Shown piece after piece: positions 11,767 to 24,303 of a stretch of DNA of 64,000 nt. The translations under genes and the position numbers were made by a program. The DNA lies in the NCBI GenBank assembly GCA_028532985.1, contig JANCIK010000001.1, forward strand, positions 4,650,001-4,714,000. Reading direction: 5' to 3'. The number at the start of each line of letters is the position of its first letter. The stretch's first letter is position 1. The notes beneath the pieces were generated by a model. That model saw only the letters and a list, made by a program, of their open reading frames with translations. It was not told the origin of the DNA and made no database searches. Origin of the DNA: Stropharia rugosoannulata (lineage: Eukaryota; Basidiomycota; Agaricomycetes; Agaricales; Strophariaceae).

Positions 11767-13452
11767 ATGGTGGAAACAGCGACGAGCATGCCATCCATAA
11801 CGGAGCCAACAGCGAAGATGTCTGGACCCTCTACGTCTCTCACTGCGGCGACACCCCCCCGCGCGCAGGGCTCGTCTTCGTCATTCACCGACGTAAACGT
11901 GCCACCTTCGTTCCGTTTGCTCTATCGCGGGGCTCTATCACTACCTGACTCTCTAATCCTGCTCGACGGGCTCACCTTCGCGGCGCGCATGGACTCGCCA
12001 TCGAAGCACAACCCGTTCCACCTGCTCGAAAATCCGCTGGCGTTGGCGCTGGAGAGTATGCGTGGACGACCGACGCTGAGGTTGCTCGGTGTCGTCGATA
12101 TGAAGGATGTGTATCTGGATGGGAGTGGCAGGGTCGAGATGTAAGTGACTATATGCGCTTCATTCGCGTGCTTGCCGCATATATGCGCAGCGATTACGAC
12201 TTTCCTGAGGTTGGGTGTTGTCAGGTTCTTCATGGCACCTAAATGCCTTTTGTGGAATAGGGGATTGTTGGGAACGATGTTGAGAAGAGTCATGAGATAG
12301 GTCCATGACTGTTCTCCATGGGACGTTGCAGCCCAGCAGATTCACAGGCGACTCCGGGTCATACATGCTCGATGTCTCAATCGGGGACCTTCACTTTCTG
12401 CCTATATGTTCATTTTTATATCGTTATTTTTACTGAACGACACATATTTAGGGATATCCACCCACTTTCCCTAATCTCCCAGATTTATTTCGAGAACATG
12501 TTCTGCTTGGAGCCCTTCTCAACTGCGTCGTCATCGCAAAATCCTCTCCCTGACCGTTCAGAAATCGGAATCAAAGTTGCTCTAGGGGATAGCAGTACGT
12601 TTGGTCATGCGCAAATATGGTCAGTCAAACTAATGCATGTTGTACAGATGGGCCCGAGACTACCGAAATTGTGATATTTGCGCAGCGAGAATCCTCAGCT
12701 GAGGAATCGAATACCATCCGGCTGCATGTCGGGAGGGTAACCCAAAGACCTATTCAGCCTCAAGCCCAGCCGCGTGCCCCTCGGCCAGACGACCCTATTC
12801 CGCGTAAACCTCCAGCTTTCTTTATGCGTGATTTTAAGAGAACAGGAAGCATTAATGGTACGGATTTGAAACGCACCGCTAGCAATAGCAGCATAGGGAC
12901 AGGGCCTATGAAGAGACAAAAGACGGCGGGTGTCCTGGCTGATTTGGGGAGCGGTGTACGGCTGGGGGCAACTGAAGAAGGGGCTATATTTAAAGTGCCG
13001 GAGCTTCCGATGCAAGCGAAGGGCAAGGGGAAGGAAAGAGACGTGTTTGGAGATATATCAGAGGACCAACGCGTCACGGCCGCGTCGAAGAAGACCGACG
13101 ATGGTGTGGAGAAGGCCAATAAAAACGTAAGCGATCTGAGCAGTTACATCATGTCCTCCCTCACCTGTTTTTTTAGGTCATCAAGCGGGTCACCATCGAG
13201 TACCTGGGTCGGACGAAGGACCCAACGGATTCGACGCGGTTCATTGACAAGGCGCATCCAGAATTTAAGGACTTGTACGGATTTATCTACCGCGGGGTCG
13301 GGTTTGCACTGGTGAGTCGTTGCTCGGCAGCCCTCGAAAGGAACTGACGTGGGGTGCATCAGCGGGCGAACATACGGACGGATGAGGTGGAATTAAATGT
13401 CGTAAACCGCCTCATTGACAAGCATGCGCGGATGTACCTCCCCCGGCAGTAA
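11767..13452 (+). CDS. Sld7-like DNA replication initiation protein
   Basis: Exons that fit: 11767-12140, 12191-12214, 12301-12407, one ending at 12594 (start uncertain, near 12466-12482), 12648-13126, 13177-13311 and 13363-13452. The 3' half is frame-perfect. The conserved C-terminal block VIKRVTIEYLGRTKD, HPEFKDLYGFIYRGVGFAL and NVVNRLIDKHARMYL matches what I know of the Sld7 C-terminal domain. Sld7 binds Sld3 and helps load Cdc45 at origins with CDK/Dpb11. The N-terminal part (FRLLYRGALSLPDSLILLDG, LRLLGVVDMKDVYLDGSG) is beta-rich, consistent with an Sld7 N-domain. The middle is a disordered basic linker with KRQK, a plausible nuclear signal. The junction around 12408-12481 could not be resolved in frame and may hide a misread intron. 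Confidence 0.7.
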
Positions 13453-13762
13453 CGGGTGGGGTGCGACCTCTCAGCGTATCTAATTTTTCGTGTGTGTACT
13501 GAACAGGAATTATCCTGTGCACGGGCTGTACTTGCTATTTATTGCCCACATAATAGGCTCCCAGTTACCGTTAGCTTTGGCATATTCATTTGATATTCAT
13601 GTAATTGTGTATATAGAAGCCATCAAATTCCCATGAAAGGCGCTCATCAGAGTCAGTCGTATAAGTAGGTTCTCTGTCACCATATCCCCCATAATTCCGC
13701 CTCTCCACAGCTCTGGCCAAGTGACGTCCCCGTCGTCCAGGGCAGCCTGCAAGCGTTTCTGC

Positions 13763-16700
13763 ATGGCAGACTCCATCATCCTGGACAATACAAATCGTTT
13801 GAAAGGCCTGATGAATCCTAGTCCCCACGCCCTTGTTCCCGTCGAGAGCCTGACTCGTTCCCCGCTGTCGAGCACCGGCTCAGCATCAGTCCTCGAGTGG
13901 AACTCCAACTCGGACAGCGAACTCTTCCACCTGTCATCGCCCCCACGCAGCACCCCCGCTCTCACGGCCCAGCCTACGTCGCCTTCGCTCTCACCGTTTA
14001 GCACATCGCCCTCGTCGTCGCCGGCGCCGGTACCGTCGAGCAGCGCAGACGCCCCGTTGGCAGAGAGTGCCATCACGATGCATTGGCCTGAGTTGCAGTA
14101 TGAGGATGCCCGAGGAATCGAGGCTACGCCCGTTCCCAGCACTAACGTCGCTGTCGCCGTCGCTGACGACGAACCGGCCCTGATCCTCCGCCCGGAAGAG
14201 CTAGATCCACAGGAGCGCAGATATTTGGACCTCCGCACCATCGTGAATAAATGGCAGTTCGAGACGTCGAATGCTGTTGCTGCCGAGCAGGCTCCCGATG
14301 CTCCAACCGTCTTCACCGAGGTGGAGGAGGATGGCTCTCCTATGGCAGCAGGAGACACTTCGATGACGAGCACGATTGTGCAGGGGGTGCAGCGCCTTAC
14401 TACGGAATCACCATCAGCAGCGCCGGTGCCTATTAGCCCCCCAACGACGACGGCAGCTGATGACGACCAGGCCGACGGCGACAAGGACGAGGGGGCGGTA
14501 CCTCCGTTTGACAGCTCGTCGCCGTACTCCGCGGCGGTCTCCCTGATTTCGATCGCCGAATACTTCAGGCGCAAGGCCGAGACAGAAGGCCTCCCGAGCG
14601 TCGATGATGTGCTAGGCACCAGCACAACTGCACAGCAAGTTGTCAGCCCACGCTCTGCAGTGACCTATTTTTCGCCCCCTGCATCGACAACTGGGGAAGA
14701 GCATAACACAGCTTTTGACCGTGTGTTCGGCTATCGGCCTGAACGCCTCCGCTCTGTATCAACTACATCTCAGGCAGGGACGCAGCTTGTAGCCGTGTCG
14801 GAAGATGGCTATCCAAGTGCGCAGCCTCCCAATGCAGTCAAGAACGCAGGCGCCTCTGTTTCTGAGTTGGTCGCGAGTGGGCTGTATAGTCCCTACTCTG
14901 CATCCACAGAGAGGGAGTCCAAGACGCAGTCTCCGATATTCGCAACTGCCTTCGAACTTCTTCGAAATGGCGGCAATGTACCAGCGCCGTTGGGAGAAGT
15001 TTCCGGGGCGTCTATCCCTCCTCGATGTGCGGCAAATGATGCAAAGCCTCAGGCGGCAGCTAATACTCTGAGCTCTCAGGGCACGACGCTTGGCCCTCAG
15101 ATGTACATTGCACGTCCGATATGGTCACCTAGTCATCCCGAGCTCGAGTTCAGGCAGGCTCTTCGCGGCAACTTCGAGTCGCCCATACTCCCGAATGTGC
15201 GCCCGACTGTGTACGGCTGGGGTGACCGCCCAATTTCGATCCCTGCGGATCCTGTGGTCCGCCGTGATGCCCCTCGCAAGCCCCGCCCGCCACTGCCCAC
15301 GCCACCCAGCGTGAAACGGCAGATGGCAGCGGCGGCAACGCCGCAGTTCACGTTGCGAGGAGAGCTTGCAAAGCCGCACGAGTACATCCCGGCCTCCTTC
15401 GCCCAGGCCGTGCCATCGTGCTGGACAGGCCGTCTGTCTGTGCGCTCGCCTCTGCTGTCGCCTAGCCCGCGATCCTCGAGCCCTGCGCTGACGGCCCATC
15501 CATCTGACGTCTCGGTTCCGCATTCCCTGGGCCCGCGTCAGAGCCGTTCGCCTTCTCTTGTGGACTCGCCGCCGCCACCGCGCCATGCGCAGAACCAGGC
15601 AGCACGCCCAATGTCCCCGGCCTCGCCCCAGCCAACGCTGCGCCGTGCGAGCCGCTCGCGCAGTCGCTCAGACAGGGTCCCGAGCCCCGACGAATGGCTT
15701 CCTCTCGTGTACCCCTCGGACGACGACGCGTCAGACTCTGGCGCGCAGCCCATCCCGCCTGCTCCAGCCCCAGCTCCAGCCCCGGCCCCGGCACGCGCGA
15801 TATCACCCCCGTGGTCCGGGTACGTACCCAGCCCCGTGCCGTCGTCCCGTGCGTCTCTGCACCACCAGCGTCCTGCTGCTGGAAATGGGAACTGGGCGCA
15901 CCCGTCGTTCCCGTGGCAAGGTACTGGCGGCTCGTGGGGGAATGGATTCACGCCGCGTCGGCTCCGGTTTGCGACGCCGGACACGCCGTCTCCCGGACGC
16001 ACCCCGCCGCCAGTCCCGCCGCCCATGATGGGGGCACCGTTTGGGCTTGGGCCCCAGGCCGTCCATGCGCCGTCTGGCTGGGTCGGACTTGAGGGATTCG
16101 CGCATTCGTCGCCCCCGCCGACGCCTGTGGTACCGCCCGCAGCGGCGCTGAATATTTCTGCCAACGCGCCGTGGTTCACGCCCGAATGGAAGTACTCTTT
16201 CGGAGACGCGACGCTTATTCTTCGGGTACGTGTTCATTTACGAGTATGGTTCTCTGATCGACTGACTTTGGTGCGGCAGGTCGAGACGCATCTGTACAGG
16301 ATACACAGACACTTCTTCGAGCGGCATTCGGAGTATTTTAGGAAGATGCTCGCGAGCTATTATTTCACCGAAAGCAGCCACGTCTTCTTGCCTGAAGTGA
16401 AGAAGGTGGACTTTGAGCACCTCCTTTCGATTTTCTATCCCGAGTAAGCATAGTTCTAGTCTAGTCCTGTATGACTTTTACTGATGTAGTGCGCTTTAGT
16501 GATCTTACCAAACAGAGTATTACCACTCTCGCAGGGTGGTCCTCCGTGCTCGCTCTAGCGCAAAAATGGGACATGCACCAAGTCCGGACGCTGGCGATGA
16601 GGCAGATCGGCGAGCATCCACAGGCAAGCGCTATGGACAAGGTCATCCTAGCGCATAAGCATAGCCTGCGCGACCCCGCGCCCGCCTGGCTCCTCCCCGC

Positions 16701-17178
16701 CCTCAAAACCGTCTGTGCGCGCCCAACGCCCGTCGCGCTCGCGGACGCGGAGCAGCTCGATATGCCCACCGTGGTGAAGCTGTGGGAAGTGCAGTGCGAG
16801 GTCCGCGCGGCGCATGTCTCTGTTGGGTATGGCAACTGGCTGGACGACGCGCAGGTCGAGAGGCTCGTCAAGGCCAAGTTTGGTCCGTTTGCGGGAGCGG
16901 GATCTGGCGTGGGATCTGGTATGGGTATGGGTACGAGCGCGGGGTCGGGCGGTGCGCAGGGTGCGGGCCCGGCCGCGGTGCATGTTGGTTCGTCTGCCGG
17001 ACGGAGCAGCGGCCATTCGAATTTGTGGGGCTCAGCACTTGGGCCGCCTCCACTTGGGCCGCCTCCGCCCCCACCCCCGCCCCCTCCGATGCCCATGCCG
17101 ATGCGCAACATGGGCCCGTATGCTTATCCACCGCCTGGGTCTTACCCCGATATGTGGTCTGGACATCGCCGCACTTGA
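13763..17178 (+). CDS. BTB/POZ domain protein with very long disordered N-terminus
   Basis: Exons 13763-16225, 16280-16443 and 16500-17178 join in frame into about 1101 aa. Introns are 54 and 56 nt. Residues 1-800 are Ser/Pro/Ala-rich and low-complexity, with a poly-PAPA run. The BTB/POZ fold begins near residue 805: WKYSFGDATLILR, then VETHLYRIHRHFFERHSEYF, VFLPEVKKVDFEHLLSIFYPD and ITTLAGWSSVLALAQKWDM. This is the usual order of a basidiomycete BTB protein. BTB domains dimerise and often recruit Cul3 ubiquitin ligase, but the role here is unknown. The C-terminus is glycine-rich, then has a polyproline run (about 17040-17100). The start is the first ATG in the open frame; 13811 is an alternative. 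The 3' part of this gene (about 16708-17032) is the source of the decayed fragments in every repeat unit downstream. Confidence 0.85.
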
Positions 17179-17912
17179 GTTAGTGATCCCGTTATTCCAG
17201 AGATCCCGTTATTTCTGAACTTTGCTTATCGTGTGGTGTAACTTCTTGGGCGAGATTGGAGGTGTCAGTTTGCTAATATAGGATAATACCCGTTTTGAGG
17301 AGGGTGTACGTACGTGTGGAATTGTAAGGAAGTAAGTAGAACGTCTTTGTACGAATATGTGTACTGGTATGGTGTTCGTTTGCATTTTCGTGGATCCGTA
17401 TAACTTTGAATAGTTTGTCGTGTTAGTCTAGCTTTAGTTGTACTATTATTTATAGAGTGTTTTGTTCCTTGTTAGTAGTTATTCGTGAACATTTGAACTC
17501 CTGCTTAGACTTAGTAAAGTCGGCGCTTATAGGTCCTTTATTGATCCGGCCTCGCATTGAGTCCGAGTTTGCATCCAATGGATTTATGAGCTTCTGTCAG
17601 CGGCGTCCGTACACACAGTACATAGTAGATTACAGACTATTGAAAAGGACTAGAATACCGACCATATGGGCTGTTCTGTGTGCTCTATGTATGTATAGCA
17701 CGGGAAGATCGCGACCAAGTCTAGGCTGCGATTTCTATGTAGTTTATGACTCTTCCAAAGCTCTTCTGTGCCTATTCCTGCTAGCCTACAGAAACGAATA
17801 TGGACAACTTTTGCCACGCTTTGCTAGTCTCGCTTCAATACTCGAATGCAGGCTTGGGCCGATGAACGTGTGTCCAATAGCATATGATAAAGCAGCTACA
17901 ATGGCTGGAGTC
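17179..17912. other. single-copy flank between BTB gene and repeat array
   Basis: AT-rich 0.73 kb, present once. It holds a 173-codon frame (17457-17978) that starts at GTG and crosses the array boundary, so it is not supported as a gene. The array homology starts at ATTCGGGCC, position 17913. Confidence 0.55.
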
Positions 17913-18424
17913 ATTCGGGCCTGGTCTGTCTTCGGCGAGCCCAGTGCCCGCCCTCACCTGTTTCTTTTATTTGGGTAGGGAGTGCACTGCAGGCTGAGGA
18001 AGCCGATTTTTGCTTGTGCGCTCGGGCAGAAGACCGTAGAATGGTGCGTACGTGCATAAACATGTGCTATCTAAAATTTCAAAAATGCATCGCCGTTGAA
18101 GACAAATGCCCTTGCCCAAGCAGGCTAGATGATAAATATTATACCTGCTATCCTGGCAGACTTATTGTGTTGTATTGATTCGCAAATCGAGGAATCTGCC
18201 AGCGCTTATGGATTTGTTTTAGAGTCGGAAGAGCTAGGGCGTTGATTGCCAAGGGCGGCGGAGGGCGGCGGCTTAAAACGGAAGAAAACGAGAGTGATCG
18301 AGGCGTCACTAGAATAATTGTTTACGTGATTTTGGCGAATATCACATGCGAAACTGCTGTGGCGGACAAGTCGTTTAAATATGCGGCCACCGTCCGTTCC
18401 TCCACCAACTCCACCACCACCACC

Positions 18425-19665
18425 ATGTCCGCCACAACCACAGAGCAGAAAGAAATCTCGCCCGAAGCGGTGCATGCGCCCGAGGTCACCGTCCTGACGC
18501 GTGTGGCGTCGATTCCCCTCATATCCTCGTCGCTCAACTCCATCAACGACGTGCTCTCGACGAATGCATACACCCGCTCCTCCTATGCCCAGGCGAAGGA
18601 ACTCTCGAATACTGCATACAAGTTCACGGAACCTCTCCAGGTGAAGCTTGCGCCCCTTATCGTCCGCGCAGACGGGATTGCCAACAAGGCGGTCGACGCG
18701 GTCGAGTCGCGCTACCCGTACCCATTCAAGGCCCAGCCGGAGGAGGTCGCCACCTTCGTGCGCGAGCGCAAGGAGAGCACCACGCACTACGTCGCCGAGC
18801 GTGTGAGCAACGTGAACAAGGCCCTCGATGAGAGAGTGAAAACGCCCGCTATCAATGCGGCCCATGACATTGATCAGGTAGGCCCCTTTGTCTATTGAGT
18901 TTTAGAGTTTGCGCTCACATACTTTATAAATAACAGCGTTTTGCTCCCATCGTGAACTACTTCGAAGGCGCCATCTCGCGTTTCCATCCTAGTTCCTCCG
19001 AGGCGGGCCCGTCTACACCTCCTGATGCGCAGTACCAATACCAACGCGCCCTCGCTCTCTCCAAGACTCTCGGGGAGAATCTATATGAATACTCGAACGA
19101 ACAGCTGAAGCATCTCCAGGCCCAATCGGTTATCGCGTATGTTTTTCTATTCTTATCAGCATATGTCATAATTGACCGTTATCTATACAGTCAACGTGCA
19201 TCAGAAACCGCGCAATCCATCTCCACAGTCGCTGCATCCTCCCTGGCCAATGCACAGACACGGATCCACACGCTGTCAGAGAACATGCTTTCGGAGCTGC
19301 AGAAGCTCCAAACATCGAGCACCGAGCTCACCGCGTCCCTGCAGAACTCGTTCCAGTCGTCCACCGCGCACATCCAGGCCCAGCTGCCACAGATCCAGCA
19401 GTCGTACGCTGATCTCAGCGCTGCGATATCCTCCACGGTGAACGAGCTGTCTACTATCATCACGACGAAGGACATCCCCGTCCAGGATAAAGTCACGCGC
19501 GTGAGCAAGGAAGTGCAGGATCGCGTGCAACCGCTGTTGGAGACGGTGAAGAAGGGCGTTTCGGAGGTGCTTGCTCGTACGAAGGCTACTGAAGCCAAGG
19601 GCGCGAATGGCACCACACCGGTGGCGAATGGGAACGGGCACGCACCAGAACTTGTGGCTGAGTAG
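18425..19665 (+). CDS. fungal perilipin-like lipid-droplet protein, copy A
   Basis: Exons 18425-18877, 18937-19136 and 19191-19665 join into 375 aa. Introns are 59 and 54 nt. The N-terminal block (residues about 20-105, LTRVASIPLISSSLNSIND and VKLAPLIVRADGIANKAVD) matches the fungal perilipin family, whose known members are Colletotrichum CAP20 and Metarhizium MPL1. These proteins coat lipid droplets and protect stored triacylglycerol. The C-terminal half is a long amphipathic helix rich in Q, S and T, followed by a GANGTTPVANGNGHAPE tail. ATG 18425 (CACCATG) is chosen because the upstream in-frame extension is unlike protein and differs among copies. Compared with copies B-E, exon 1 differs at about a dozen sites; for example, residues 62-64 read SNT rather than STS. 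Confidence 0.9.
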
Positions 19666-19944
19666 GCACGACGGATTATTTTTCTTGGATTGCCAGGTAC
19701 GTCATGAGCTGATAGGCGATGGATACTTGGCATCAGCTAACCGTGAATAGGAAGAAACCTTCTAAAAAAGGGATAGTGCGTTGAAAATTACACAAGATTT
19801 CGACCTTTTTGCCCTGCGTACTGGCAGCACTTCTCCCCGCCCGAAGGCCAGGTAATCATTGAAAAACAGAACCACAAAACTCACCTGCCTTGTCGTGCAC
19901 GGACGAGCTGCGGAGAGTCTTCTCGTCGTGCTGACAGAAGGGAA

Positions 19945-20145
19945 TACAGGTGGTCGTCGTGCTGCTCGCAAAGGGTACGTGTCAGCACACTCCTGAGCAC
20001 GCAACAGAGCACACGTCGTCATGGCGGTATACAGGTGGGCTTCGTGCTTCTCGCAAAGGGTACGCGTCAGTGCACTCCTGAGTACAGAGCAGAGCACACG
20101 TCGTTCTGGCGGTATACAGGTGGGCGTTGTGCTGGCAGAAGGTAA
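19945..20145. repeat. 85-bp tandem repeat, about 2.3 copies, unit A
   Basis: TACAGGTGG recurs at 19945, 20030 and 20115, exactly 85 bp apart, each followed by a shared stretch ending in GAGCACACGTCGT. In this unit the A-run in the repeat is three long. In the other units it is four long. Confidence 0.85.
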
Positions 20146-20339
20146 GTGTAAATCTAGCTCATCCAACAAGGAGTCCTCTGCGGATCTCACGCCGCTGCAT
20201 ATCACGCCATTCCTTTCTTGTGGATATCATTATGTCATGTAATTCCGACACCTTTCTCATTTTTATTTCAAGTTCATCACATTCAAATAAGTATATAATT
20301 TTACATGTGTATCTACAAGTTATAGAGTTAACCTCTCGG

Positions 20340-21500
20340 CCCATACACATTCGCCTCACGTTGCACTCGCCGCGGGGCATCTCCCTCGACCTAAGAGTGA
20401 CGGAAACTCACAGGGTGTATGCTCTTCAAGTAAAGGAGCGCGTACTCCTCGCAAAATCGGTCCATAATCCTTCAAGACCGATCGTGCTCGTGCACATGGC
20501 AGTACTACGAACGCAGCTTGACATGTTGTGCGAGGCCGCTCGCTGGAAGTCGATATGTCGTGTCAGGCATTGGAGTGGGAACGAAATAAATAGAAATGAG
20601 ACGCACCTCTATGTTGAATGTCGTCGCAGCGCTGAAGCGTTGCTCCTCCCTCTAATAATCGATAATACACTCTTGCAGCGTGGATGCCGCTCGCCGCGGG
20701 CAGTGGCCTCTGACTCAGGGCGTCATAAAATACCCATTATTGTAATATTTGGGTTCGGATCGCGGGACTCAGGTGTGTCGTGCATGGGCTGTCGCGGGAA
20801 GTCGATACATCGTCTCTGCGTTTCAGTGCACGCAGCCCCTGGACTAGGGAGTAAACAAATGTGCAGACACTTTACAGAACAGGAGAACTCGGCGTACCTG
20901 GATCGTCGCAGCGCTTGCGCGCTGCTCCTCCCAACACAACTTCTTTTTTTATTGCGGTAGCTTCTCTTTCCAGGACATGCTCGCTCGCCGCGGGGCATCG
21001 ACCTCTGAGACAGGGAGCTCCTGCGGTGGCCGTGATTGCAGTATTTGGACTGTGTCTTGGCTCTCAGATGTGTTGCGGATAGGCGGTCGCGGGAAGTCGA
21101 TACATCGTGTCTGCACCTCAGCACGCACACGTTTGAACTGGAAAGAAAACAATTAAGTAGCCATAATATAGAACGAGAGCGAGCGACGTACCTGGGTTGT
21201 CGCAGCGCTTGAGCGCTGCTCCCCCCAAAACAACTTCCTCTTTGTCTTGCGGCAGCTTCACCGCGGGGCATTGACCCTGTAGAGTCCAATTCGTTGTTAA
21301 GATGTTTGTGGTCATATGTAATTCAAACAACGGTTTGGACTTGAATACTATTCGTGTTCTGCGGTCGTGTGAGCTTGACTGCAATATCTGGTAAGTAATA
21401 AGCACAGAAAACGTATGAATTGACCTACACAAGTCGTCGCAGCGCAAACATTGTTCCTCCATCTCATAGGGGGGCATGCTCGCCGCGGGGCATCAACCCC
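20340..21500 (-). pseudogene. reverse-strand array of decayed exon-like modules, unit A
   Basis: Five modules of about 230-310 bp recur on the minus strand. Each has a CCCCGCGGCGAG-like block (near 20370, 20690, 20990, 21262 and 21485). Four also have a downstream block whose translation contains a form of GGAA-x-KRCDD (LEGGATLQRCDD, EVVLGGAARKRCDD, EVVLGGAALKRCDN, MEEQCLRCDD). Three of these run directly into good donor sites on that strand (GTGCGT 20606, GTACGC 20897, GTACGT 21191). A strong acceptor (TTGTTTTCTTTCCAG) lies near 21140. Frame differs between modules, so the whole is probably a decayed or non-coding relic of a gene built by exon duplication. Not recognised as a known family. 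Confidence 0.4.
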
Positions 21501-24283
21501 AGAAAAATGGGTGTCTGTACATATGTTTTGCACGCCTTCGTGAACACAGTAGTTTCTTCAGGAAAGTCATATCTGCGCAGCGTTTGAGGGGGGAAGTGCA
21601 GCGTGTCATCCAAGCGTGCGCGTGCTTCCACGGGCGGGTGTACATAGCTGAAGAGGGGCATCGAGTCAATAAAAAAACCTAGAGTGGAATGGACATGATA
21701 TATCAGGTCTTTATACGTCCTGGACGACGTCCGGACGGTGTGTGCTGGCAATGGTAAGAGTCGGGTAGTATGTAAAACACTAGCACCGGCATCCTCCCTT
21801 GGTCCGCCGCACAGGGACGCGGGAGCTCGCGGCGCATCCGGAACGCTGGAGCATTCCTCCGTCCCCCGGGCAATTTCTCTGCATATTTTTATGAGCACAT
21901 TCTAGTATCCCCATTTGGGAGACCCGATCTTGGGCAGTAGATGGCTAACTGAAATTTGGACGGGGTATGCGCTCCGCAAGCGCACCTCTTGTAAGTACAC
22001 ATCGCAACTCCCCATGCCCGAGTTTCTGTTCAGATTATCCGTAAGTTGGTAGACATTGAGATGCACTATGTGAGACATTACCGCCATGAACGGCAAAGTC
22101 TTCAAGCCAGTAAAAGTGTACCAGAGAACGTTTGCGCGGTCTTGTTCACACAAGTTCAATTATCCCCAGAATTAGTGCCATTATTCTGCGGTATGTCCTA
22201 CATATTACACATAACAAATATGAGAGATTAATTGGATACTGCTACTCGTGGGATTGGCATCAGAAAAATCGGAGCGCGCATGTTTGTCTGAATACGCACT
22301 CACCAAACTCATGCGCACACTCATACAGTATTTCATTTCGTTTGGTTTAAACATGTGGTTTATATTATTGTATATAGTACTATCTGATATAGAAATAATG
22401 AAATGGTTTTCGATCGGAAGGCTGGAGTACACGATGTTGAAACACGGCATGTTATCCTCGACGTACGATTCTGCTCAAATACACGGTTTAATTGCACTAG
22501 AACCGCCCCAGATAAATTATGTAATGTGTTCACGTAGCTGCCAAGCCATGCGAATAGCTAGCGCTAGCGTCGAACATTGTCCTGGAAGATGCACAGGACA
22601 AGCGCAGGGTCTTATCTAGACACCCCCCGCGGATTATACATTATATGCAATTAAAAGGGTGTATTTCCATAGTATACACATACTATACAAGTTATAATGC
22701 AGCTGAATGTGTGCGCGTGCGTGCGGCACTTGCGTTGCATGCACAACACATTTTGTGGCACGATTTGCAGTGAAAGACGCATAGGAATACCTCTGTTTTC
22801 GTTCAATTAAACAACAAATATCTTCTAATTAGTCTGTTTACACTATGTTAAGTACACTCTACAATGAATAGTCAAGTCGAGTCGGCCTCTGCAATGTCTA
22901 CATTACAAGTACATTCATCCCCTCCATATCGCATTCTTGCACCATTTTTCCAAAAAGAGCGCTGTTTCTCGGTTGCCAAACATGCTTGGTAAGGGTCCTA
23001 TTTTCATATATATAGTGTGGGAGCCGCGCTATGAGCAGACGCTAGTGGTAGTCATGCGATGGAAGATGTGCGCGGAACCTGCAGGGAGCCGTATTGTGCG
23101 ACCTGCGCAATTTCCGCTATAATATGGTACTTAGAGCGTCTTAATATATTGGTCGGTCTTTGTAGAGACTGGGATAGGGGTGTGCGTGTCTTTATGCTTT
23201 GCGTACCGCGGTTGCGTTGCTTATTTCACCCAGTTCGTGATACAGCGTGCAACGCATCGCCTGCCAAATTATCTCACAGTTTTCGTAGTTAATATTCATG
23301 TACTACCTCTCAGTGGACTGTATATACAATGGAGAGGACCCGCAATGTCTTCAAGTGTTGCAAGTTTATTGCGCCAATGCGCTATACTCATCCCCCCATC
23401 TCCTCCACTTGACATTCTCGTGCAACTTTGCACAAAAGGTCAGACTTTACGGCCATCAGATACGGCTAATTACGTGATGTCATGATGCGCTGGTACATCA
23501 CGGAGCGCCGCGAGCGAGCAACTAGCTCGAGATTCGAAGATATGCGCGAGCAGACGCAGAGCGGCATTCCAGCGTGCTATAACGATATTATTAATTTATA
23601 TGTCAATTTTGGGGTGTCCTAGATGTGTAGCAGGTAGATATCTCATGTTGACTTTGTGTTCAAGGGAATACAAGGTGACAGAGTATTGATTCGTGGAGAG
23701 TGCGCGCACCCTGCGCGCATCCCCGTTCCGGAGGTTCTGGGCAATAGTTCTCAATTCACAACCTTTCTACGCGTCTGGCCTGCTCCCGCTGACCATTATG
23801 TAACGGCTAGAAGTTTGAATCCCGCTAGGCAAATCTTTGCCATTCAGTTTCGGGTTCACGAACATTGCATGGAACGTACGCCCTCGATTGTGCTGAAATA
23901 ACAGACGCACGTAATTTCTCTTTGGATTACTAAGGGTACCGAGCGACGTGATCTGTTAGCGACGGAGGATGTGTTCTCCTGTCCTGTCAGGAAGATTCGG
24001 ATGTTCAGCTGGGCTGCCTCTGTTATCATCATGCATCTCATTTAAACATTGATTTCAGAACACATATGTAGTACTTGTACAGAAGCTGATTATGTAGGAC
24101 ATACATGAGTTAATGTTTTCTGTAGTGGGCGGACGCACAAATATAGCGGCAATCGAGAGCGGATCTCGGACTCACGGAGAGAGGGACCATGGGGCCGGTG
24201 CTCACTTACCGGTCGCGTTGACCCTCTTTGGTTTGCTCTCGTCACTGGTTTACTCGGGTATGTACTACATTCCTCTAGAAATG
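21501..24283. other. unit spacer without supported gene (A; equivalents 30651-33437, 39806-42591, 48961-51749)
   Basis: About 2.8 kb repeated in every full unit. It includes two minus-strand frames that look somewhat protein-like (21464-21898, with DDTLHFPPQTLRRYDFPEE, and 21902-22159, with ANVLWYTFTGLKTLPFMAVM). They may be upstream exons of the reverse module gene. A plus-strand frame at 23656-23901 (VPEVLGNSSQFTTFLRVWP) starts at GTG, so it would have to be an exon. The rest is AT-rich and holds small palindromes only. None is strong enough to call. Confidence 0.35.
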
Positions 24284-24291
24284 TATATAAA
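24284..24291 (+). promoter_or_regulatory. TATA box of the spliced spacer transcript (unit A; also 33438, 42592, 51750)
   Basis: TATATAAA is followed within 20-120 bases by a strongly pyrimidine-rich tract (about 24304-24390, many CTCCTC and CCTCTC), and then by a GTGAGT donor at 24423. TATA, then a CT tract, then a leader intron is a typical fungal promoter arrangement. Confidence 0.55.
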
Positions 24292-24303
24292 CTGTGCGGC
24301 TAA

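Noticed and set aside
15538..16179. Long minus-strand frames inside the BTB gene
   Set aside because: Shadow frames caused by the GC-rich, low-complexity coding strand.
17457..17978. 173-codon plus-strand frame between the BTB gene and the array
   Set aside because: Starts with GTG, lies in AT-rich intergenic sequence, crosses the array boundary and has no splice or composition support.
19191..19733. 180-codon minus-strand frame opposite perilipin exon 3, present in all copies
   Set aside because: Mirror of a real exon with an intact spliced frame on the plus strand; conserved only because the unit is duplicated.
20127..20960. 277-codon plus-strand frame in the spacer
   Set aside because: Broken by single-base changes in unit B, runs through the reverse-strand modules and has no protein-like pattern.
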